This document shows positions 1 to 8,190 of a DNA stretch of 38,246 nt, piece after piece. The notes beneath the pieces were generated by a model, which saw only the letters and a program-made list of their open reading frames with translations, searched no databases and had not been told where the DNA came from. The translations under genes and the position numbers were made by a program. The stretch is taken from the NCBI GenBank assembly GCA_964535125.1, contig CAZHSN010000014.1:1-38246 (forward strand). The letters are read 5' to 3'. Each line of letters begins with the position of its first letter. Position 1 is the stretch's first letter. The stretch comes from CAZHSN01 sp964535125 (GTDB lineage Bacteria > Armatimonadota > HRBIN16).

Positions 1-1961
1 AGTCCGGATCCCGGGTTGAAGTCCATGGGTTTGCCCAGCGTTCCGTCAAGCACGACCCCATCGAACCCGTAGCGGGCAATCGCTTGTGCCTGCCGTCGGA
101 AGTAGGCCATGGCCGCCGGATGAGCGAGCGTGACATGGCGGGCGCGCTCCTCATGGCCAAACCGCCCGCCCCGCCCGTCGCGCGGAATGAAAACAGGTGT
201 GCTGGCAGGTACTCTCCACCGATCTACCGCCACTGCCGGTGTCAACGGCTCCCGCAGTTCAGGGCGTGTGAACGCCACTGGTTGCAGCGTAAAACTGGCT
301 AATACGCCAACTCCATGCGCGCGACACGCCTGCAATGCGGTTCTCAAACTGGCTGTGTCTCCCAGGTCCGGATCGGCATCGGTCAGCGGTTCCACAGTGG
401 GATGCCCGGCGTGCCAGTGAGTAAGCACCAACGTGTCGATGCCAGCTGCCGCAGCCCGTTCCGCGATCTGAGGCAGGTCTGAATAGCGTACACGGCCAAC
501 ACGCAACAATGTTTGTGCCGGTGACGGCGTGATGCGCTGTACAGGCAAAGAGGTGCGCCACATCTGGGCAGCCGATGTCCATTCGACGTCACCCATAGTG
601 ATCAGGACATCCGGAGCGGAAAACCCGTCACCAGGGCGTGTATAGGGCATCTGCACGAAACAGGCTCGGATACCCATGGGTTGGCCGTCCAGTTCTTCCA
701 CACGCGGCCAGTTCCCCCCGGCACGCCCGGGGGCTATCCCCGGACGCATCTCGAGATGCGCCAATCGAGCCGTGGGGGTTCCATCCATCACTACGATCGA
801 CAAACCCCGTCTGTCGCGGGAGGACGCAAAGCGCATCCACGGCATGGAGAGCGTTTCGCCTACGCGGTAGAACTGCTCAGGGTACAGGATGCCGAATGCC
901 GACATATTCTGGAAGGACTGGAAGGGGCGCGTTACCGACAGCGAACTGCCGGTTGGCAGCTGGAACAGAGTCGAACGCCGTTCCTCGGGTGAGTGTCCCC
1001 ATCCCATCGATCCCCCGATGATCGGGTACCAGATTTCCCCGATTTGTTCTTTGGAGCCGTTGTCGATTTGCATCTGTAACCGCAGCGAGCGGTCCAGCAG
1101 CGTGACCCGAACCTGAACCGATACCGGCCAAGTCTGGCCGTTTTCCGCCTTAAGCGGTCCAGTCCAGCGCAGTACCGCGGATGTCGCGCTGGCTTCCACT
1201 ATCTCAACAGGCTGGTCGACGTTATCGATGTAGTTCGCTTCGTACGTTGACCAGGCTTCATCGCTGCGCAGAGGCAGTGTGAACCGCCAGAGGCCGGACA
1301 GGCGGGGTTCGGCGATCCACTCAACACCGGTCTTGATGTCGGACAGGCGTACGAGCGATCCGTTCCTGCGGTTGAACCCCGCGCGTATGGTCTCATTTTG
1401 CAGGATCAGTTCGGCGTCGGTGTCGGGCGCCGTCAGCGTGGTCGCTGTGTCATATGTGATCACCCGTACTTCATCAATGCAGATCATCGAAAAGCTGCCC
1501 TCGCTGGCGTCATCCACCGCTTCGACATACACTTGCTGTCCCTTGGCGCTTTGGCCGTTCAACACCACCTCGGTGAACACGGTGGTATTGGGGGCATACA
1601 CCCGGTCCAGTTCCACTCCGTCGGCGGTGCACAGGCGTACATAGTTCCATCGGTCGGTCGTGGCGCCGCGAATGTCGGCCCACCCGGCGACGAGCAACAC
1701 GACGCCATCGCCTGTCAGGGTGAACGGATCGGACACCAGCTTGCCTGTCTTGTCTTCTCCTCCTCCGCCGCTGAAGGCGTAGGTGCGTCCCCGCCAGCCT
1801 GAGTACCATCCGCCGGTGCGGTTGTCATCGATCACCCAGTTTGGGTCCGCACGCCAGCCGATGAATGTGTCACCCTCAAAGTCGCCGCCTGTAACCGGTG
1901 TGCTACTCCCTGGCAGCGCCATGCATATCAGCAGCAGGAGTACTGCGAACCATTGTGACAT
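1..1961 (-). CDS. Secreted DUF6259-like glycoside hydrolase-type protein (3' end outside window)
   Basis: An open frame of about 653 codons runs without a stop from ATG 1961 off the left edge. The start has an AGAGGTGA ribosome site about 8 bases upstream and follows the stop of the preceding gene by 5 bases, so the two are translated as one operon. The N-terminus MSQWFAVLLLLICMALPGSS is a signal peptide. A beta-rich region resembling a carbohydrate-binding fold follows (roughly 25-170), then a beta-sandwich (roughly 175-430), then the start of a TIM barrel containing LVLTHWHAG and YGFDGVVLDGT. The barrel Asp of VLD lies where the neighbouring protein has IHFDKV. The layout matches the next gene plus an extra N-terminal domain, so the two look like diverged paralogues. 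Likely role: extracytoplasmic cleavage of a polysaccharide. Substrate cannot be told. Confidence 0.8.
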   Translation of the reverse strand, partial: MSQWFAVLLLLICMALPGSSTPVTGGDFEGDTFIGWRADPNWVIDDNRTGGWYSGWRGRTYAFSGGGGEDKTGKLVSDPFTLTGDGVVLLVAGWADIRGATTDRWNYVRLCTADGVELDRVYAPNTTVFTEVVLNGQSAKGQQVYVEAVDDASEGSFSMICIDEVRVITYDTATTLTAPDTDAELILQNETIRAGFNRRNGSLVRLSDIKTGVEWIAEPRLSGLWRFTLPLRSDEAWSTYEANYIDNVDQPVEIVEASATSAVLRWTGPLKAENGQTWPVSVQVRVTLLDRSLRLQMQIDNGSKEQIGEIWYPIIGGSMGWGHSPEERRSTLFQLPTGSSLSVTRPFQSFQNMSAFGILYPEQFYRVGETLSMPWMRFASSRDRRGLSIVVMDGTPTARLAHLEMRPGIAPGRAGGNWPRVEELDGQPMGIRACFVQMPYTRPGDGFSAPDVLITMGDVEWTSAAQMWRTSLPVQRITPSPAQTLLRVGRVRYSDLPQIAERAAAAGIDTLVLTHWHAGHPTVEPLTDADPDLGDTASLRTALQACRAHGVGVLASFTLQPVAFTRPELREPLTPAVAVDRWRVPASTPVFIPRDGRGGRFGHEERARHVTLAHPAAMAYFRRQAQAIARYGFDGVVLDGTLGKPMDFNPGSG

Positions 1962-1966
1962 CTCAT

Positions 1967-4015
1967 TCACCTCTCTGAGATAAACACGATACCTTCAGCC
2001 GGTATCGTGATGCCGGTGCGGCCAGATGCCCGTACGTCGGATTGGAACGGCGCTTCAACTACCAGGGAACGAGCCTCTCCCGAAAACTCTACATGGACAT
2101 GCACCGGTTCGCTGGCGCTGTTGGTTAATATGGCCGTGCGTAACCGAGTGCGGGGATTATGGTACACATTGATGGCAACCGTTGTAGGGGCCGGTTTCTC
2201 CACGATCTCCATCTGTTCGGCGCTGATCAATGCTCCCAGCCATACACGGTCCTCCCATCGGTCTCGTATGCGCTTGACTTCGGCGATGTATCGGGCCATC
2301 CGGCGATACTCCGGTGTGTCCATCGATCTGTTAAACTGCAATGCCGAGATCATCACGGCATGACCGTTGCGTACCGCGTTGTTCAAGCCGATGAAGTCAA
2401 ATGGGGAATAGTGACCCACCGTCTCAATCACCTCAGGGAAAACCCGGCGGGTGTTGCTCATGTTGCCTGCCCACCAGGTGGCCGTGCCGTATGGCAGCAC
2501 GCGGTCCCAGTTGCACTCGTTCGATACGCTGAATCCCGGACGGATGCGGCCGCAGTCGCGCATGGTCGCTTCGAGCACGTCGATCGTACCTTGGAGCGCC
2601 GACTCATCCGGGCCAAGCCCGGGCGCCGGTTTATAGCTGAAGGCCGCGGGAAACACTTTGTCAAAGTGGATGCCATCCGCGCCCACCTCAGCCAGCTTGC
2701 GCCAGTATCCCATCTGCAGTTCCTGAAACGGTTTGTAACCGGCATCCAGGAAAGCCATCAACGGGACCGTGTCGCCGGTGCGGGACCCGAGCGTGCCCAT
2801 GCCCCAGCCGGCGATCCAAGCCGGATCGCCTGATCGCCAGACAGCCTGGTATTGCACCCACTCAGAGTGGAAGCGGTGCAAGTCGCACATGGCAGGCTGT
2901 ATATTGGCGAAGAAATACACTTTGACGCCCAGGCGATGACACTCTGCCAGCGCTGAGCGGAGATCCTCCCAGGTGCCCAGGCGGGGATCGGGTTCGTAAT
3001 AGGGGTATCCGTTATCGTGGCCGCCGTACTGCCAACCGGCGAGTTGCAGGCTGCGTACACCGTACTTCAGACCATCTTTAGCGAGTTGCGGGATGTCTTT
3101 GATCCGGTAGTTGATATTGCCCTCAGGCAGCATCATCATGATCATCTGGTAAAAGCTGTTCTGGCGTATCCAGTCATCGCTTGGACGGCGTATTCCGAAT
3201 GTGCGAAGGAACCAGGGACGGTAAAGCGCCCGCCCGGCAGCCTGCCAGTCGCCCGGCCAGTACGCCATGACCTGATCACCGCCGTGCCAACTGCGCCCGG
3301 CGGCGATCTCTGGCGCGTAGACCAGCCGAAAACCGATCTGTTGCGTGTCTCCAGGCACGTCTGAGAAGTGGAATAACCGGGCGCGCGCCCGGTTGTCATG
3401 CGATCCCAGGTACAGCGAATGTTGGTTGCTTCCCAGACGAATGGTCACAAATCCCATGTTCTGCCATGTTGGGTATAGAGAGTAGCGTTCGCCGATTGAT
3501 CCCTTGAGTTCAATGCGCGACCCCATGCCTTCTGTGACCGCAGGTGACTCGGTGATTGAGGCCTTGGACAGGTCTGCAAGAGTGGGGTACCACACTTCGG
3601 ATATCACGGCGCCGTGATGACGGTGATCGAGGGAGAGCCGAGCGTGCAATCCTTCGGCGGAAAACCGGTAGCGGACGGCGACCGAGATCCGGTAATTGCG
3701 TCCCTTTTCATCGGATAACGGAGCAGCCCAGCGGAACTGGAGTCCGTCCTGGGTCTCGGTGAACTGAGGAGTACGTTGTAAGTGGCTCTGGATCCAGGTG
3801 TCCTCGCGTCCCGGCACGGAGATGCGCAACCGGAACGCGTCCACACCGGCGCCCTCCGCTGAGAATCCATGGTGTTCAACGGGTTGATAGTGCACCGAAC
3901 GGATCGTTCCGGAGGCGCGCTGGATGGCGACCGTCAGATTTCCCGCAGTGCGGACCACTTGGTCCGACAGCGCAGCCGCCAGCACGGTGATACCAATCAC
4001 AGTCGATAAGCACAT
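1967..4015 (-). CDS. Secreted DUF6259-like glycoside hydrolase-type protein
   Basis: 682 residues from ATG 4015. This start is chosen because AAGGAG sits 9 bases upstream and a signal peptide follows (MCLSTVIGITVLAAALSDQ). The frame stays open up to 4228 but would then run into the divergent darA gene. Residues 20-270 form a beta-sandwich. Residues 290-590 look like a TIM barrel, with GVRSLQLAGWQY, GVKVYFFANIQP and GADGIHFDKVF (Asp452, a candidate nucleophile) and SNE at 498-500 as a possible second acid. Residues 600-682 form a C-terminal beta domain. This order resembles clan GH-D type hydrolases and the domain of unknown function DUF6259. Activity and substrate are inferred only from fold. 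It is the first gene of an operon with the paralogous protein downstream. Confidence 0.8.
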   Translation of the reverse strand: MCLSTVIGITVLAAALSDQVVRTAGNLTVAIQRASGTIRSVHYQPVEHHGFSAEGAGVDAFRLRISVPGREDTWIQSHLQRTPQFTETQDGLQFRWAAPLSDEKGRNYRISVAVRYRFSAEGLHARLSLDHRHHGAVISEVWYPTLADLSKASITESPAVTEGMGSRIELKGSIGERYSLYPTWQNMGFVTIRLGSNQHSLYLGSHDNRARARLFHFSDVPGDTQQIGFRLVYAPEIAAGRSWHGGDQVMAYWPGDWQAAGRALYRPWFLRTFGIRRPSDDWIRQNSFYQMIMMMLPEGNINYRIKDIPQLAKDGLKYGVRSLQLAGWQYGGHDNGYPYYEPDPRLGTWEDLRSALAECHRLGVKVYFFANIQPAMCDLHRFHSEWVQYQAVWRSGDPAWIAGWGMGTLGSRTGDTVPLMAFLDAGYKPFQELQMGYWRKLAEVGADGIHFDKVFPAAFSYKPAPGLGPDESALQGTIDVLEATMRDCGRIRPGFSVSNECNWDRVLPYGTATWWAGNMSNTRRVFPEVIETVGHYSPFDFIGLNNAVRNGHAVMISALQFNRSMDTPEYRRMARYIAEVKRIRDRWEDRVWLGALISAEQMEIVEKPAPTTVAINVYHNPRTRLRTAILTNSASEPVHVHVEFSGEARSLVVEAPFQSDVRASGRTGITIPAEGIVFISER

Positions 4016-4166
4016 GGTCGCTGGCTCCTTGGCAGATAGCTTATACTGCATTATCTCCCGCGCGCCGCGACACGTGTATGGACCGGCCTGCCAGTCAGAT
4101 GGACGTTTTGCGCCTATACCAACGGCGTACCACCAGCCAGGCAAGCACGCTGCATGCCGAATGGAG

Positions 4167-4172
4167 TACAAT
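4167..4172 (+). promoter_or_regulatory. Candidate -10 box for darA-holB
   Basis: TACAAT lies 29 bases before the darA start in the 186-bp divergent gap with the hydrolase gene. No convincing -35 box is seen 16-18 bases upstream. The same kind of hexamer (TATACT or TACAAT) recurs in front of several genes here. Confidence 0.35.
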
Positions 4173-4201
4173 AACTGATACCACGTCGCCGGAGGTGTGC
4201 C

Positions 4202-4531
4202 ATGAAGCTGGTCGTCACAATCGTCCACGACCGCGACAAAAATCGCATCACCGAGGCGCTTTTGCGCAACGGGTTCAAGTTTACCAAGGTGGCAAGCACC
4301 GGCGGGTTTCTACGCGAAGGCAACGTGACGCTGTTCGTCGGGGTAGATGATGATGACGTGGCCCGCCTGATGGACATTGTCAACGAAAGCTGCAAGACCC
4401 GTGAGCAGTTCGTCAATGTGCTGCCACCTGATGCCTCTCCTGTCGGATCGTTTATGCCCAGTCCTGTGAAGGTGCTGGTGGGTGGTGCGGTTGTATTCGT
4501 CATGGATGTGGAGCAGTTCCACCGCTTTTAA
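4202..4531 (+). CDS. darA: Cyclic-di-AMP receptor, PII-like (DarA/PstA/YaaQ family)
   Basis: 109 residues, the normal family length. The start is preceded by GGAGGTGTGCC, a strong ribosome site. The protein opens MKLVVTIVHDRD and carries TGGFLREGNVTLFVGVDD, the family hallmark of the glycine-rich B loop. DarA proteins form PII-like trimers that bind c-di-AMP in the cytoplasm; the downstream target is unknown in most bacteria. The stop overlaps the holB start as TAATG, so the two genes are translationally coupled. In Bacillus the homologue yaaQ also lies close to holB (tmk-yaaQ-yaaR-holB), so this linkage supports the call. It implies that c-di-AMP is used as a signal in this organism, although no cyclase for it is in the window. 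Confidence 0.9.
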   Translation: MKLVVTIVHDRDKNRITEALLRNGFKFTKVASTGGFLREGNVTLFVGVDDDDVARLMDIVNESCKTREQFVNVLPPDASPVGSFMPSPVKVLVGGAVVFVMDVEQFHRF

Positions 4532-5661
4532 TGGCTAGAAAACCAAGGCAGAGCCCTTCTGTACCCCCGGCTGAGCCGCAGGCGCCTGATCGCCTTGTGG
4601 GACATGCCGGTTCATTACATGCCTTCCGCCGACTGATCGTGCAGCACAGGCTGCCCGCTTCATGGCTGATCACCGGCCCGGCCGGTATCGGCAAGCAGAC
4701 ACTGTCGCGGATGCTTGCCCGCGATGCGATGTGTCTGTCGCCTAACGCAGACGGCAGCGCCTGCCTGGTCTGTTCCAGCTGTCAGAAACTGCGGGCCGGC
4801 GTTCATCCCGAATTGCATGTCATCGAACCGGCGACCGATGCGACGCTGATATGGCAATTATGGGACGGCCATACCACGCCACGCACTGCCGATCCCGCCC
4901 AGTGCGGTCTAATCGGACGCCACCTCGCCTATGCTCCTCTATTTGGCGCCAGGCAAGTGTTTGTGATGACGCAGGCCGAAACCCTGACAGAAGCGGCCGC
5001 TAACTCGTTGTTAAAAACACTTGAGGAGCCGCCGGAATATGCACTGTTCCTTCTCTGCGCGCCGGCGCCGGATGATGTGCTGGGAACCATTCGGTCGCGT
5101 TGCGCACAGATGGCTTTGGGGCCGGTCGCCGTCGACGAGATCCGAGCCTGGCTGTGCGATGTGACCGGCAGGGATGAAGCCTCTGCCCAGATGGCCGCGC
5201 GAGCGAGTCGCGGGCGGCCCGGGCAGGCGCTCAGGCTGTGCACCGATCCCGAGGTGCAGGCGTTGTACCAGGCGGTTGCCGAAACGGCGGAGGCGATATG
5301 CCGCGAACCGTATGCGCACGCGTTGCGACTGGCAGAGGAACTGCGGCGTCACGCGGCGCAGCGTCAGGCTGGCTCAGGTAAGCAGCCGGGACGGCGCGGC
5401 ATGCTTGAGGTACTGGATGCCTTAGCCGTTTGGTTGCGCGATGCAATGACGCGCTGTATGGGACTGACACCGGACATGGGACTTTACCCGTCTCTGGAGC
5501 CGATCAATGCGCCGGATCTGCCGCCTGCCGTGCTGCAGGCCATGCTGGATATCTGTCTGGATGTGCGGCGTACGGTCAGCCGGAACGCCAACATGATAAT
5601 CTCCACGGATGTTATGGTGATCCGCCTTCTGCGCGCCCGTATGGTTCACCCCGCAACGTGA
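4531..5661 (+). CDS. holB: DNA polymerase III delta prime subunit
   Basis: 376 residues. The protein is part of the clamp loader that places the sliding clamp on DNA. It has the AAA+ layout: a Walker A motif GPAGIGKQT at 49-57, a four-cysteine zinc module (C68, C78, C81, C84), the sensor region SLLKTLEEPP at 159-168, and SRC at 189-191, the arginine-finger motif of clamp loaders. A helical C-terminal region follows. Delta prime usually has a degenerate Walker A; here the glycines and lysine are intact, so gamma/tau (DnaX) was considered. The short length, missing DnaX C-terminal domain and linkage to darA favour holB. The ATG overlaps the darA stop. The last 50 bases overlap the convergent histidine kinase gene. 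Confidence 0.9.
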   Translation: MARKPRQSPSVPPAEPQAPDRLVGHAGSLHAFRRLIVQHRLPASWLITGPAGIGKQTLSRMLARDAMCLSPNADGSACLVCSSCQKLRAGVHPELHVIEPATDATLIWQLWDGHTTPRTADPAQCGLIGRHLAYAPLFGARQVFVMTQAETLTEAAANSLLKTLEEPPEYALFLLCAPAPDDVLGTIRSRCAQMALGPVAVDEIRAWLCDVTGRDEASAQMAARASRGRPGQALRLCTDPEVQALYQAVAETAEAICREPYAHALRLAEELRRHAAQRQAGSGKQPGRRGMLEVLDALAVWLRDAMTRCMGLTPDMGLYPSLEPINAPDLPPAVLQAMLDICLDVRRTVSRNANMIISTDVMVIRLLRARMVHPAT

Positions 5662-7243
5662 AGTAGAACGCCGCCCCGTGTCCGGGTTCTGATTCAACCC
5701 AGATCCGTCCGCCGTGCCGCTCGACTATGCGCCGGACCAGTGCCAGACCGATACCTGAGTTAATCCGGTTATCGTCTCCGTTCAACGTGCTGAACATGTC
5801 AAAGATTCGCTGATGGTGTTCCGGAGCGATCCCCGGCCCATTGTCCGCAACCCCGATGCGCCAGTCCCCGTTGATGGGTTCGCACGTGATCCGGATGCGC
5901 AGGTCGGATATCTTGCAGTGTTTCACCGCGTTTGTCAGCAGGTTCTGGAATACCTGTTGCCATCGGATGCGATCCAGCAGCAACACCGGTAAGCTCTCGG
6001 GCAGGGTGACCTCGGCGCCATCGGGTAAGTCCACCATCAACAGCGCGTCCTGGATCACTGCGCGCAGGTCGGTCAGTTCCACTGAGGCGTTCGCCTGACC
6101 GGCGCGTGAGTACTCGAGTACCGCGTCAATCAGGTGCTGCATTCGGTCGACGCGGTCGCGCATGGCGGAGAGATGCGCCTGAGCCTCCTCGTTCAGCAGG
6201 CAGGATGTCTCGTCACTGAACCAGTCTGCCAGGTTACGTACCGCTCTCAACGGCGCTTTCAGGTCATGTGATACCACATAGGCAAATCGCTGCAGTTCAT
6301 CATTGGCTTCGTTGGCCTCAGCCAGAGTGGCTTGCAGGCGTTCTTCGGCGTCCTGGCGCTGCATTTCGACTACTGCCCACTGGCCCACCAGGCGGATGAA
6401 GTCACGGTCCTGTGCGCCGATTTTGGATGGGAGCAACTCGTCAGCGCTCAGGCACAACGTGGCATAGGAACCCTCTGCAACGGACAGCCTTACACCGGCC
6501 ACGGCCGCCGGATGGACGTTGCACCGCTCCAGATGCTGGCAGGGGCCACCGGCGTCGCCGCTAAACACCCGCAATGTATCGACTGGTGTGGTCGTACAAC
6601 AGCATACTGCTGTGGTGTGTGCGGAACCTTGCAGCGCCTCCTTATGTGCTGACCACTCACTGATCACGGTGCAGGTGCCATGACTTTGGCGGGTGATGAT
6701 GCCCCGCGTGAAGCCCAGTTCCGTGCAGACCACTTCCAGCATCCACCGCATCCGCTGGGTCATCGAGACATCCATGGACGAGATGACTTGTATAAAGCGC
6801 ACGAAGCGGTCCAGCAGGCGGTGCTGTTCCGTCTGGTCCTGTACGGCCACCCAAACACCATGGATCTCGCCGTCATCACCGCGTCTGGGTGCGGCGGTAA
6901 ACGCGAGCACCATTGTCCGGTTGTCGATCTTTACCGACTCTGTCCGGCGGAATGGTCGTCCCGTGGCCAATACCTGCTCAAGCTGTGCGCGCAACCGTAC
7001 CACAAACGGGGAACTGCCCAGCACATGGCCAAACGGCTTGCCCAGCACATCCTCAGTTGTCATGCCGTTCATCCCAAGCAACACGTTGTTGGCCTCATTG
7101 GCTGCCGCATAGCGCAGTTGGGTGTCCAGCAGCAACACTGGTATGGGCAGCATGTGAAAGAGCGCCAACAGATCGGGCTCCAATTGAACGTGACCTGGGT
7201 CGAGGCCTGGGACCTGTCGATCATTGGGTGCGTCTGCGCGCAT
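5612..7243 (-). CDS. Soluble PAS-GAF sensor histidine kinase
   Basis: 543 residues with no membrane segment, so the kinase is cytoplasmic. The start has GGAG 7 bases upstream. Domains in order: PAS (about 25-140), a GAF-like domain (about 160-295), a HisKA dimerisation domain with H-box FAYVVSHDLKAPLRAV (phosphoacceptor His326), and HATPase_c with the N box NLLTNAVKH (434-442), G1 box DNGPGI (467-472) and G2 box GIGLAL (497-502). All catalytic motifs are intact. The GAF-like region is unusually rich in Cys and His (C191, C214-216, C235, C241, H244), suggesting a metal or redox ligand. No response regulator is adjacent. It is the last gene after the cyclase-cdsA pair, with a 56-bp gap, and its 3' end overlaps holB by 50 bases tail-to-tail. 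Confidence 0.93.
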   Translation of the reverse strand: MRADAPNDRQVPGLDPGHVQLEPDLLALFHMLPIPVLLLDTQLRYAAANEANNVLLGMNGMTTEDVLGKPFGHVLGSSPFVVRLRAQLEQVLATGRPFRRTESVKIDNRTMVLAFTAAPRRGDDGEIHGVWVAVQDQTEQHRLLDRFVRFIQVISSMDVSMTQRMRWMLEVVCTELGFTRGIITRQSHGTCTVISEWSAHKEALQGSAHTTAVCCCTTTPVDTLRVFSGDAGGPCQHLERCNVHPAAVAGVRLSVAEGSYATLCLSADELLPSKIGAQDRDFIRLVGQWAVVEMQRQDAEERLQATLAEANEANDELQRFAYVVSHDLKAPLRAVRNLADWFSDETSCLLNEEAQAHLSAMRDRVDRMQHLIDAVLEYSRAGQANASVELTDLRAVIQDALLMVDLPDGAEVTLPESLPVLLLDRIRWQQVFQNLLTNAVKHCKISDLRIRITCEPINGDWRIGVADNGPGIAPEHHQRIFDMFSTLNGDDNRINSGIGLALVRRIVERHGGRIWVESEPGHGAAFYFTLRGEPYGRAEGGSP

Positions 7244-7299
7244 CTGGCCACTCCGCTTCCGTCAGATTGTTATTAGTTTACCCGCTTACCCGCCGTGGA

Positions 7300-8190
7300 C
7301 TAGAAGCGAAGCAGCCACGTCACTTGCAGGGCGACATAGATTGCCGGCACCGCAAGCATCAGGCTGTCGAAGCGATCCAGGATGCCCCCATGCCCGGGCA
7401 GCAGATTGCCGCTGTCCTTGACTCCGATCTCGCGTTTCAGTGAACTCTCAAACAGATCCCCCACGACGCCTGCGATGGAAGCGAGCAGGCCGATGATTGC
7501 CGCGAGGGGCCAGGAGATCAGAACGGGGGTGGGCCATACGGATGACTGCATCACCAGTGAAGCGGCCACAGCGATGATCACAGCGCCGATACACCCGGCA
7601 TACGCGCCCTCCCAACTCTTCCGGGGGCTGAGGTGAGGCGACAGTCTGCGGCGCCCGAACCGTTTGCCGCCGAAATAGGCGAAGGTGTCACTGGCCCATA
7701 TCGACAGAAATACCAATAACACCACCCAGTGCCCCGCCACAGCCGGTTGGGATCCTACCTGCAGGCTGGCTCCATGCAGCAACACCCAGAGGCGAAACAG
7801 AACGCCCACATACAGTGTAATCATCGCTGCGCTGCCGATGTTTTTCCATGCAGACGGGTGGCCCGTGCGGTCCGCGATCCAGACTTCATAGCCGATCGCG
7901 CTCAGAATCAGCAGCGTGCCGACCAGGGTCTCATACCGTTCAACGAACATCATGTTGTTCATGCGAAACCAGGCGTCCAGCGGCAGCAGCGCCCCGATCA
8001 GGGCGATCATAGGGTTGATCTGCGATCCGGGATTGCACTGTTCCCAAACCGATGCGAGTTCCCCAATGCACAGAAACGCCAGTAGCGTCACGAACAGGGC
8101 CCACCACAGACCGTTCGGTATGAACAGGAACAACAGCACTATGGGAATACCCACCAGCGACGTGAGCACCCGTTTGGCCAGTTCGCTCAT
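7300..8190 (-). CDS. cdsA: Phosphatidate cytidylyltransferase (CDP-diacylglycerol synthase)
   Basis: 296 residues, a normal length. The enzyme joins phosphatidate and CTP to make CDP-diacylglycerol, the precursor of all phospholipids, in the inner membrane. Several hydrophobic helices are visible. The C-terminal signature is clear: SSLKREIGVKDS followed by NLLPGHGGILDRFDS, which holds the metal-binding aspartates of the family. The start overlaps the stop of the upstream cyclase gene as ATGA, with GGGAG in front. cdsA often lies beside uppS and dxr, but here it is coupled to a diguanylate cyclase and followed by a histidine kinase, an unusual setting. Confidence 0.93.
   Translation of the reverse strand: MSELAKRVLTSLVGIPIVLLFLFIPNGLWWALFVTLLAFLCIGELASVWEQCNPGSQINPMIALIGALLPLDAWFRMNNMMFVERYETLVGTLLILSAIGYEVWIADRTGHPSAWKNIGSAAMITLYVGVLFRLWVLLHGASLQVGSQPAVAGHWVVLLVFLSIWASDTFAYFGGKRFGRRRLSPHLSPRKSWEGAYAGCIGAVIIAVAASLVMQSSVWPTPVLISWPLAAIIGLLASIAGVVGDLFESSLKREIGVKDSGNLLPGHGGILDRFDSLMLAVPAIYVALQVTWLLRF

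Noticed and set aside
2159..2833. 224-codon plus-strand frame inside the second hydrolase gene
   Set aside because: Antisense to a well-supported gene; no ribosome site or domain.
4016..4228. Upstream in-frame extension of the second hydrolase gene
   Set aside because: It would overlap darA and its divergent promoter region; the ATG at 4015 has the ribosome site and the signal peptide.
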